Position numbers and translations under genes: made by a program. The notes under the pieces were generated by a model. That model searched no databases, was not told where the DNA came from, and saw nothing but the letters and a program-made list of their open reading frames with translations. DNA of 30,132 nucleotides from a virus: the IMG/VR virus record IMGVR_UViG_3300035701_000193, positions 1-30,132 of that record, one strand, 5' to 3'. The first letter of the stretch is position 1, and each line of letters opens with the position of its first letter. Of this stretch, positions 8,644 through 15,288 are shown in pieces.

Positions 8644-8685
8644 AAAAAGGCTCCCGTTAACTGTCTCTGCCCTCAAGCACGGGAG
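8644..8685 (-). terminator. Terminator-like hairpin with U run, part of a possible pseudoknot
   Basis: On the transcribed strand CTCCCGT (8685-8679) pairs with ACGGGAG (8657-8651), a 7-bp stem followed by CCTTTTTA. It comes after the HTH gene stop and before the tRNA and recA. The 21-base loop is long for a strong intrinsic terminator. A second stem, CTCAAG (8695-8690) with CTTGAG (8677-8672), has the first arm of the terminator in its loop. The two could compete or form an H-type pseudoknot. Confidence 0.5.
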
Positions 8686-8703
8686 AACACTTGAGCGTGA
8701 CTA

Positions 8704-9018
8704 CTAGCTAAAGTCAGCCGGGAAAGTAAACGTGGGAGTGTCTTCATCCTCCTTCACAAACACCTTCGGGAAGCATTCCGTCCGATGTGCTTCAGGCTCG
8801 TGTGATTCTAGGGGATTAACTAGAACCTCCGTTTTAGTGGTGCTTCGTGTCCCACGAGGGCGCAAAACTCCTCCCTGTACCTTAAGGAAACGTGATACTG
8901 TAGAAGGGCTAATCCCAAATTGCTTGCCAATTTCTACGATACCCTTTCTATCCGAGACATACAGTCTCAACATTTCGGCCTTATCCTGATCGGTAAGCGT
9001 AAGCGTTCTTCGTGCCAT
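8704..9018 (-). CDS. Helix-turn-helix DNA-binding protein
   Basis: 104 residues. The N-terminal half is a resolvase/transposase-type HTH: LTDQDKAEMLRLY, then IVEIGKQFGISPSTVSRFLK (the recognition helix is likely PSTVSRFLK). The C-terminal half is Pro/Thr-rich and acidic with no recognisable domain, so this is a lone DNA-binding module rather than a recombinase. It starts at ATG 9018 with GAGGAG upstream, three bases after the SSB gene. A structured terminator-like element follows it. A local regulatory role is possible but is inference. Confidence 0.75.
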   Translation of the reverse strand: MARRTLTLTDQDKAEMLRLYVSDRKGIVEIGKQFGISPSTVSRFLKVQGGVLRPRGTRSTTKTEVLVNPLESHEPEAHRTECFPKVFVKEDEDTPTFTFPADFS

Positions 9019-9021
9019 TGT

Positions 9022-9834
9022 TTACTCCTCGATGACGGGCGGGGGTACAACCTCGCCGTCATGCTTTAGATGGTCAAAAAGACCTTTCGGCATGTCCGGC
9101 AACGTGCCTACTACATGAGGGTGAGAGAGGCGGGGACCACCGGGGAATCCAGGGGCAACCTGCTTATTCTCAAACCTAGTCTTCAGGTCATCATACTCTA
9201 GAGCCAGCATTTGAGCGTAGTCTGCAAGATTCAGTAGCTCCAACGTATTCAGGTCTACTCCATGTGCAGCAAGCTGAACTTCCAGGCTCTTGTTCTGGCG
9301 ATTCGGAACCGGAGTAACTGAATACTCCGTATTCTCTCGGGCATTACCAGCACGAGCGATGGATACGTTAAATCCCGTATCCGGGTTGGTCATGTCGCCC
9401 CAACCCCCTGCTTCGTCATTGTCCAAGTTTCGCAGGTTCTTGAAGATCTTAACTCCAGTGCGCATAATGCGCACCCCATCCTTGGGAGATACCTTGCCGT
9501 CTGCGCTCGTGAATACAATGACGTTGTAGTAATACTGTTCACGAGGACGTAGGCTGATTGCCATCTTAACATTCTCTTCGATCTGGCTGCTGTAGAGAGC
9601 TTCCCCTTCTTCACAGATAGGGCAAGGATGCCCAAACCCGCGCCCACACGGGACATACCCGTGCCCATCTACCCAATGTTCGTTGCTCTTGTGGAACCAC
9701 ACATTGGACGTAGGATGCGGCGGTAGGATACGAACCTGTGATGTGCCCACCTTAGGCCGGAACTCTACTGAACCTTCAGTCGGGTTTTCGGCTGCTACCC
9801 TATCTCGATTGACTGTGCCATGTACGAATGCCAT
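9022..9834 (-). CDS. Single-stranded DNA-binding protein, gp32-like
   Basis: 270 residues. The N-terminal region has the phage SSB signature VRILPPHP (34-41), then WFHKSNEHW and a Cys cluster C63, C71, C74 (PCPIC) like the zinc site of T4 gp32. The middle carries beta strands typical of an OB fold (YYYNVIVF), and the tail is acidic/proline-rich (PPPVIEE), the usual partner-binding tail. The start ATG 9834 overlaps the upstream stop as TAATG. It sits between the possible recombination mediator and recA, as expected for the protein that coats ssDNA during replication and recombination. Confidence 0.85.
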   Translation of the reverse strand: MAFVHGTVNRDRVAAENPTEGSVEFRPKVGTSQVRILPPHPTSNVWFHKSNEHWVDGHGYVPCGRGFGHPCPICEEGEALYSSQIEENVKMAISLRPREQYYYNVIVFTSADGKVSPKDGVRIMRTGVKIFKNLRNLDNDEAGGWGDMTNPDTGFNVSIARAGNARENTEYSVTPVPNRQNKSLEVQLAAHGVDLNTLELLNLADYAQMLALEYDDLKTRFENKQVAPGFPGGPRLSHPHVVGTLPDMPKGLFDHLKHDGEVVPPPVIEE

Positions 9835-10160
9835 TATTTCTTGCTCCTTTTCTTGGGTGTCGTCTTCTTCTTCGGAATCGTCTTCTTCTTCGGAGCCACC
9901 TTTTTCTTGGGGGCTTTCATATTATCACCTTTTGCGGGCTTTTTAGCAAGTCGTTGGGTTACTTTAGCCTTTATAGCTTGTAGTTCTTCCAACTGGTCCC
10001 GAATGAGGAAAAGCTCGTCTTCCATAGTAAAAACATCGGTTACTAGATCATCAGCCTCGTCAATGAGCTGATGAAGGCTGTCTATCTCTCGGTCTACATT
10101 GTTCGCTAGAGTGGTAACTTCATCGTCAAGCTGTTCAAGTGTCTTAGGTTTAGTTGTCAT
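9834..10160 (-). CDS. Coiled-coil protein with PKKK-repeat basic tail
   Basis: 108 residues in two parts. Residues 1-70 are an acidic heptad-rich helix (LEQLDDEVTTLANN through LRDQLEEL-like segments) that should form a coiled coil. The last 35 residues are repeated Pro-Lys-Lys-Lys blocks (APKKK, VAPKKK, TIPKKK, TTPKK) like the tail of histone H1 or bacterial H1-like proteins, and should bind nucleic acid without sequence specificity. ATG 10160 has AAAGGAG upstream. It is translationally linked to the SSB gene by TAATG, so it may work on ssDNA or on the replisome. Function not known. Confidence 0.8.
   Translation of the reverse strand: MTTKPKTLEQLDDEVTTLANNVDREIDSLHQLIDEADDLVTDVFTMEDELFLIRDQLEELQAIKAKVTQRLAKKPAKGDNMKAPKKKVAPKKKTIPKKKTTPKKRSKK
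9860..9894 (-). repeat. 18-bp tandem repeat inside the basic-tail gene
   Basis: Two copies of a 17-base unit (TCGTCTTCTTCTTCGGA on the plus strand) start at 9860 and 9878, period 18. They encode two adjacent six-residue PKKK blocks. Such repeats can vary in copy number by slippage. Confidence 0.85.
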
Positions 10161-10174
10161 TTGATCTCCTTTCG

Positions 10175-10603
10175 TTAGATCGTATTTCCATAACTCTTCA
10201 TTTCCTGTCGGTGCTGATACAATAGTGTCGTAATGATGTCCACCTTCTTATGAAGGGCACGAAGCGTATTGTCTACTGCGTGCATGTTTCGCAATGATGC
10301 AATAAAAAGTAGCTTTGCATCCTTGACGCGGGTATCAAGAGTAACCAGTTCCTTCAGCCTGTCAACTGTCAGTTTCTCTGTAGAGGTGCTTCGGATACCG
10401 TCCGCCACATAGGAAGAGATTTCTTCCATAGCAAACTTAGCTCTTTCATTATTCGCCTTTAGCTCGGCAAGCATCTCTCCGTAGGTGGCGAGTAGGCCAG
10501 GGGTTCTACAAGCCTCTCTTTGAAGAGATACAGCGTCGTCCGGAATTGCTACATCCTCTTGGATCTTTAGTTCAATTTCTTTACCGTTGATTTCGATAAA
10601 CAT
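10175..10603 (-). CDS. Hypothetical all-alpha protein, possible UvsY-like recombination mediator
   Basis: 142 residues starting at ATG 10603 behind GAGGAGG. After a short beta start (MFIEINGKEIELKI) the protein is almost entirely helical with no Cys-rich motif. Size, helical make-up and a C-terminal basic helix (ALHKKVDIITTLLYQHRQ) recall T4 UvsY (137 aa), and the neighbours are SSB and RecA-like genes, UvsY's partners. I see no diagnostic motif, so the link is by context and size only. Other helical replication accessory proteins remain possible. Confidence 0.75.
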   Translation of the reverse strand: MFIEINGKEIELKIQEDVAIPDDAVSLQREACRTPGLLATYGEMLAELKANNERAKFAMEEISSYVADGIRSTSTEKLTVDRLKELVTLDTRVKDAKLLFIASLRNMHAVDNTLRALHKKVDIITTLLYQHRQEMKSYGNTI

Positions 10604-10958
10604 TTAGCACCTCCTCTATATTGGGCTCAGTATAATTATCGCCTTTTTGGATCTTTCCACTTTCATCTTTTTCGTTAGATTTTGTCATGTTTGAAATGTG
10701 AACCGCATTGAACACGTCGTCAATCGGAATGCCGTATGCGTCCGCAGTTCCGTACACCACATACAAAAGGTCAGCTAGTTCTTTGGCTAAGTTGACCATG
10801 TTCTTAGTTGCCATTGCCTTCACCGTTTCAGCCAGCTCTTCATTCATTAATCGTACTCTATTCAGGGCTTGACCCTCGGGAAGAAAGGTGGGATACTGCC
10901 ACACCTTCCCCACATTGTACTTATCATGAAACGCTTTCACCTTTTCGAAATTAGTCAT
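10581..10958 (-). CDS. MazG/HisE-like NTP pyrophosphohydrolase
   Basis: 125 residues with the all-alpha NTP pyrophosphohydrolase pattern: MNEELAETVKA (EExxE-type metal site) and KELADLLYVVYG (ExxD), then VHISNMTK and GKIQKGDNY, the tail motif of phosphoribosyl-ATP pyrophosphohydrolase-like phage proteins. It should hydrolyse a nucleoside triphosphate or related substrate to the monophosphate, either cleaning the nucleotide pool or adjusting alarmone levels. It overlaps the polymerase stop as TAATG with GGAGG upstream, so it is co-translated with the polymerase. Confidence 0.88.
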   Translation of the reverse strand: MTNFEKVKAFHDKYNVGKVWQYPTFLPEGQALNRVRLMNEELAETVKAMATKNMVNLAKELADLLYVVYGTADAYGIPIDDVFNAVHISNMTKSNEKDESGKIQKGDNYTEPNIEEVLNVYRNQR

Positions 10959-13636
10959 TACGCCTCCGTTACTTTGTTAGTCTTTGATTCGGCTTCGGCC
11001 CATGTTTTCCCAATACCCAGATCAACTGTAAAGACCCTACCTCCAAGTTCGGGGATGGGCCGCTCTGCCGTTGTCTTCATAAGAGATAAAGTCCAAGCTT
11101 GAAGCTTCTCGTGAAACTCTGTCATCAACGAGTCATGCACTGTATTGACAATGCGCACATGGGATCTCTTGAGTTGACCCTGTTCCCGAAACTTCTTTAT
11201 CTGTCGGTGCATAATGCTCATTGTATCAATCGTAATTTGCGCAGCAGGCGACTGGACGGTGAAGTTGACCAGCTCTCGTTCTGCCTTGCCTCGCTTCTTA
11301 GGATCTCTACTGTTCAGAGCATCCCCCATATGTCTCTCTCGTCCCATCACACTAATGAAAGTATTATCTTGCTTCCTAGTCAGGTCTGGGATCAAAGCCA
11401 TATACTCTCTAACTGAAGGATACATGTTGTGAAAACGATTGATCCCCATGTTGACGGTATCCCAGGTCATGGAATACTTCTGCCCCTTCAGCCCTTCATA
11501 TTCTTTACCAACTAGGTCATACCCAGATGACCCGAAGATAGCACCAAAGTTGAATGTTTTCCCTACATCTCTATTTAGGGGGCTAACCAAATCCTCGGGG
11601 ATCTCAAGCAAGATTGCAGCCATCGTTCTATGTGCGTCAGACTTGGGATCGAAGAAGATGTCTACGAGCCGGTGATCTCCTGTCAGCAGATAAATGAGAA
11701 CCGCATAGACCTTTAGTTCAATTTGTTTATAGTCCATGTACCCAAAGAGGCAGTCTTTTCCAGCCACAAACAGATCCCTAAGGTTGTGAATGCCACTCTT
11801 AGTAGCCTTGGGGACTTGGTGTAAGAACGAACAAGAGAGGCGTCCAGATTCAGTTCCGTGAAGCATGAAACTTTTACGAATTCGACCGTCAGGATCTAAC
11901 TCTGTTAGGGCGCTTTCAAGGTAGGTTGAAATCATCTTCCTGTTGGTACGATACTGTAGAATGTCCCCAGCTATCGGCCACTTTTGAGAAAGATCAAGCA
12001 GCACTTCCTTGCCTGTAGACCACCCAGATGACTTACTAAGGTCTGATATGGCATCCGAATGTCCATCTTTAATGGCGGCATTTCGTACATCTACGGTGCT
12101 CATGGGGTTGAATAAAGGGTTGCATGTTTTGGCCTTAAGAGAAGATAGGATTCGGGCCTGTTCTTTTTCATAGTCAGTTTTGTATTGGATCGTCAGATCT
12201 TTATCCATCTGGATGCCGTCATCTTCAACATCTACTAGAGCTTCAAGGGCAGGTTGAACCCTATCAATATAGAGAGAGTAGAGTTGAGGGTTCTTGTTCA
12301 TTACCCTTTCAAGGATCTTGAAGTTGTAGACACAGGCTAGCCTAAACACGTTTTCTGCATCGATAGCTGCATACGGACAGAAGATATGGTGGGGTATGCA
12401 GTCGTACCCCTTAGCATGGCCTATATCTTCTACTTTCGAGTTATATGAACCAATGGCAAACTCAAGGTCCGCTAAGTATTTGAGATCATGAGGTTTTTGC
12501 TCCCTAATCAAGTGATGAAGAAGCATAGTGTCGTATAATGTGCCTTTAAGATCCGACCCTGCCCACTTGCGGATGACATGCCAGTCATACTTCAGATTGT
12601 GAGCAGCCTTGACTATCTTCTCATTTTCAAAGATGTGCGTCTTTAGCTCACTGAAGAGGTAATCCAAAGGAGCCCGATGTTTGCTAGTTCCCCAGAAAGG
12701 CTCCACATGCCATCCTAGGGCATTAGGAGTAGGAGAATGGTGGTAGATGGGAAGGACAGCGGTTTGCTCTCCAGGCCGATCATATCCCCAACAAAAGCTC
12801 ATCATAAGCATAGGCTCTCGGTGAGCAGGAAGGGACCGTGACTCTGTATCAAAGGCAACTAACGGTGCCTCTTTCATTTCCGCGATCATCTCGTTAAACT
12901 GCTTCGTAGTCTTGATAAGACGGAACTTGTTCTTAGGCTTTGCAACCTTCACAGCATCTCCACGAACCATGTCTGCGGCCAGGATATAATCATCAAACAT
13001 CCGTTGTTCTGCTACGGGGTCGTTCTTATAGAAGAACATGCTAGGATGGAACGTAGGAATCACTTTGAATGTCGGGCCGTCTTCCCAATCAGGGAGCTTC
13101 ACATTGAACACCTTGCCACGATTCTTGAAGATACCCCCCTCATTGTGCAAGTTGAAAGCTCGCATCGTAGTAGAGCCGACAAGCATGACCACTTTGGGTT
13201 GTGCCTTTTCTAGCTCATGCCTAAAGTGAACCAAGCAAGCCTTACTCTCCGTTAAGGAGGCTTTGCGACCCTTAGGAGGGGCGCACTTAACCATATTGGT
13301 TATGTACACTTGAGAAGATGCAAACCCTGCCTGTGCAATGCAGTTCGTTAAGCGGTCTGCCAGGGAACCTGCAATGGGAAGGTTTCGCTTGTCTTCTTCA
13401 TCTGTGATCCCCTCCAAAAGAATAACTACATCGTATGTTCTACCAACCGCACTTCCTCTGTTCGCAGGCGCCCACCCACGTTTGGTAGTCTGGTAGTTGT
13501 AGAAGATGTCAAAGGGGATACCTTTGAGTTCGACTTGCTTATTCTCGATTAAGCACCCAAGAGCGCATTTCGGTTTACAGCCTACCCCCTTGCAGGAGGA
13601 GTAAGGTTCTACAACTTTGTCTTTAGTCTTCGCCAA
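10958..13636 (-). CDS. DNA polymerase family A fused to N-terminal family 4-type uracil-DNA-glycosylase domain
   Basis: About 892 residues from a TTG at 13636 with AAAGGA eight bases upstream. An in-frame GTG at 13726 has no good binding site and would lie deep in the membrane-protein gene. The first 230 or so residues look like an iron-sulfur UDG: clustered Cys near the N-terminus (CKGVGC, CALGC), LLEGITDEED, NMVKCAPP with a second Cys 16 residues on, and FHPSM. Next is a 3'-5' exonuclease (FDTES, NLKYD, YAAID). The polymerase has motif A MDYKQIELK, motif B R-x3-K-x3-F (NRDVGKTFNFG, then FG not YG) and motif C VHDS where most have VHDE. It replicates the genome and may sense or remove uracil. 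Confidence 0.93.
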   Translation of the reverse strand: MAKTKDKVVEPYSSCKGVGCKPKCALGCLIENKQVELKGIPFDIFYNYQTTKRGWAPANRGSAVGRTYDVVILLEGITDEEDKRNLPIAGSLADRLTNCIAQAGFASSQVYITNMVKCAPPKGRKASLTESKACLVHFRHELEKAQPKVVMLVGSTTMRAFNLHNEGGIFKNRGKVFNVKLPDWEDGPTFKVIPTFHPSMFFYKNDPVAEQRMFDDYILAADMVRGDAVKVAKPKNKFRLIKTTKQFNEMIAEMKEAPLVAFDTESRSLPAHREPMLMMSFCWGYDRPGEQTAVLPIYHHSPTPNALGWHVEPFWGTSKHRAPLDYLFSELKTHIFENEKIVKAAHNLKYDWHVIRKWAGSDLKGTLYDTMLLHHLIREQKPHDLKYLADLEFAIGSYNSKVEDIGHAKGYDCIPHHIFCPYAAIDAENVFRLACVYNFKILERVMNKNPQLYSLYIDRVQPALEALVDVEDDGIQMDKDLTIQYKTDYEKEQARILSSLKAKTCNPLFNPMSTVDVRNAAIKDGHSDAISDLSKSSGWSTGKEVLLDLSQKWPIAGDILQYRTNRKMISTYLESALTELDPDGRIRKSFMLHGTESGRLSCSFLHQVPKATKSGIHNLRDLFVAGKDCLFGYMDYKQIELKVYAVLIYLLTGDHRLVDIFFDPKSDAHRTMAAILLEIPEDLVSPLNRDVGKTFNFGAIFGSSGYDLVGKEYEGLKGQKYSMTWDTVNMGINRFHNMYPSVREYMALIPDLTRKQDNTFISVMGRERHMGDALNSRDPKKRGKAERELVNFTVQSPAAQITIDTMSIMHRQIKKFREQGQLKRSHVRIVNTVHDSLMTEFHEKLQAWTLSLMKTTAERPIPELGGRVFTVDLGIGKTWAEAESKTNKVTEA

Positions 13637-13857
13637 AGTAGGTATCCTTTTGTGTCGATATAGATGAAGGGTATTGCCCAAACCCAGATAGAAGTCATCC
13701 CCATATAGAGTCCCACCACGGCCCACCCAGTTTCACCTGCGAGACGTAGCAACCAGCCTACTTCGCGTTTCTTGCTAATCATCACCATTCCGAGGAAAAT
13801 AAGCAAGTAAAATAGATGACCTAACCCGTCGAGGATAAGCCTTTCAGTTGTCGGCAT
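13609..13857 (-). CDS. Small membrane protein, two to three helices
   Basis: 82 residues from ATG 13857 with GAGG five bases upstream. Hydrophobic stretches HLFYLLIFLGMVMI (about 14-27) and WAVVGLYMGMTSIWVWAIPFIYI (about 45-67) are separated by a basic loop (SKKREVGWLLRL), and the tail is basic (LLWRRLKTKL). It overlaps the primase end by 37 bases and the polymerase start by 28. The layout recalls small PnuC-like or phage conserved membrane proteins, but this is a weak resemblance. A membrane protein between primase and polymerase could anchor replication to the membrane (inference). Confidence 0.75.
   Translation of the reverse strand: MPTTERLILDGLGHLFYLLIFLGMVMISKKREVGWLLRLAGETGWAVVGLYMGMTSIWVWAIPFIYIDTKGYLLWRRLKTKL
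13645..13650 (-). promoter_or_regulatory. Ribosome binding site deciding the TTG start of the polymerase
   Basis: AAAGGA on the transcribed strand lies eight bases before TTG 13636. No comparable site precedes the upstream GTG at 13726. This start leaves a 28-base overlap with the membrane-protein gene, which is normal for this genome. Confidence 0.6.
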
Positions 13858-14735
13858 ACGTCCCTCACATTTATGTTGCGAGAAGATCCTAGTCTTGCTA
13901 TTGCGACTATTTCCCTGATAAACTCAACCGGATAATCATCAGGTTGTCCTATGATGTTTATAAACTTGGAATTGATTCCGTGCCTACGAAGTTTTTGAAT
14001 TCCTACTTCAGCCTTGTAGATAGCATCGCCATCCCAAAGGAAAATGACTTCTTTCACTTTTGATCGAGCAATCAGCCCTACCTGTGCATCTGATAGGTGG
14101 GAACCAAAGTTGGTCGTACAGTTTACTTCGTTCCGTAACCAAATGGATACAAACGTGTTTTCTACTAAGGTCATCCATGTCCAGTCTTGCTCGTCCCACC
14201 CGAACAAGAAGTTCGTTACTGACACCCCCTTAGCATACTTGTATTTCATCCCGTGGTCGTTAACGTCATATAGTCTGGCAATGTACTGTACAAGGTTCCC
14301 CTTAGAATAGATCGGGACATAGATCCTCTTGTAGTTCGCCAGGATGCCCCAGTGATAGATCTGTTCTGGAGTAAGCTTTCTCTTATTGAGCCAATTGTAA
14401 GCATCAAACATTCTAGTAGTATAGTTTGTTTGGTTTAACTCAATCACTGGATGGACATTCTTAGGAAGGGCCACGAGAGGCTTGTGCTCCACAACAACCT
14501 GCGGGACGGGCGTCCATCCTACATCAGAAGGTTCGGACCCCCAATGCTCTGCTAAAGCTTTGAGAGAAGGCTTCCAATGGCAACTAGCCCGGTGGCAGAA
14601 TCCCACCCCCTTACTCATGTTGAAGTAGAATTGAACGTGGTCGCACTTAGGGCATTTCATATGTACTTCGGAACCAATAACCAAGGTAACCATTCCTTGT
14701 TTCCGAAGCCACGCGAGTATGTTAGAATTGTTCAA
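13821..14735 (-). CDS. DNA primase (zinc finger plus TOPRIM)
   Basis: 304 residues. An N-terminal zinc ribbon (CPKC at 28-31, then FCHRASCH) is followed by a linker and a TOPRIM-like core: VENTFVSIWLR (catalytic Glu) and IFLWDGDAI (DxD). The helicase domain found in T7-type primase-helicases is absent, and a separate DnaB-like helicase is encoded at 17750-19216. It makes RNA primers for lagging-strand synthesis. It starts at ATG 14735, overlapping the phosphoesterase by 14 bases. Confidence 0.87.
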   Translation of the reverse strand: MNNSNILAWLRKQGMVTLVIGSEVHMKCPKCDHVQFYFNMSKGVGFCHRASCHWKPSLKALAEHWGSEPSDVGWTPVPQVVVEHKPLVALPKNVHPVIELNQTNYTTRMFDAYNWLNKRKLTPEQIYHWGILANYKRIYVPIYSKGNLVQYIARLYDVNDHGMKYKYAKGVSVTNFLFGWDEQDWTWMTLVENTFVSIWLRNEVNCTTNFGSHLSDAQVGLIARSKVKEVIFLWDGDAIYKAEVGIQKLRRHGINSKFINIIGQPDDYPVEFIREIVAIARLGSSRNINVRDVCRQLKGLSSTG

Positions 14736-15288
14736 CTTTGCTTCTTTCTTTAATCAAATCCCAAAGATTGGCCGGACCGTAATTTGTTTGTTCTACAGAT
14801 ACACAGATGCAACGAGGGTCAGGGGAAGGTTTGGAATGTGTATGACCGTGAATATTCCAATCCGCACCAGATATTGCAAACATTTTTTGCATTTCTTGCA
14901 CACCGGCAGGGTATCTATCGTCTAGGTGTACGAGAGGAAAGTGTGAAAGAAATACATTTTCGATCTGGACATAACGCTGTACGGTATCGAATCCACAATC
15001 TTCAACGAGCCAACGACGAGAAAACCCGTCGTGGTTGCCACGAACGAAGTGCTTGCGACCCTGCAATGATTTAACTGCCTCGGCACACTTTTTACGTTCG
15101 TCAGCGCGGCACAAAGCTAAATCTCCCAAGCAGTACCACTCACTATTATCAGACAGTACAGCACGATGCCGCTCCATAAGCAGTTCTTCATAGCCTTGCG
15201 GGCGGGATTCGTACTCAAGCATTTTTTTGTGACCCCAATGCCAATCGGCGGAGGCAAAAATGTTAGTCTTGTGAAACTGCTCTTCCAA
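14722..15288 (-). CDS. Metallophosphoesterase
   Basis: 188 residues from TTG 15288 (GGGAGA six bases upstream). An in-frame ATG at 15327 would add 13 residues inside the neighbouring gene and lacks a good binding site. The metal motifs are ASADWHWGH, LGDLA, VRGNHD, FLSHFPL and HGHTH, the compact pattern of small phage and bacterial phosphoesterases. Substrate unknown. It is the third protein of this superfamily in the window, after the 2737-3588 enzyme and the SbcD-like nuclease, and is clearly different from both in length and motifs. Confidence 0.87.
   Translation of the reverse strand: MEEQFHKTNIFASADWHWGHKKMLEYESRPQGYEELLMERHRAVLSDNSEWYCLGDLALCRADERKKCAEAVKSLQGRKHFVRGNHDGFSRRWLVEDCGFDTVQRYVQIENVFLSHFPLVHLDDRYPAGVQEMQKMFAISGADWNIHGHTHSKPSPDPRCICVSVEQTNYGPANLWDLIKERSKVEQF

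Noticed and set aside
8651-8703. A second tRNA beside tRNA(CAT)
   Set aside because: The paired ends enclose only 35 bases and no anticodon or T arm can be placed; the terminator/pseudoknot reading fits better.
9683-9946. Plus-strand frame with a GGRIRTCD peptide, and a tRNA-like GGTTCGTATCC sequence
   Set aside because: The GGRIRTCD peptide is a known spurious type. Here it mirrors the VRILPPHP segment of the SSB gene; the pseudo T arm has a mismatched stem and no cloverleaf forms around it.
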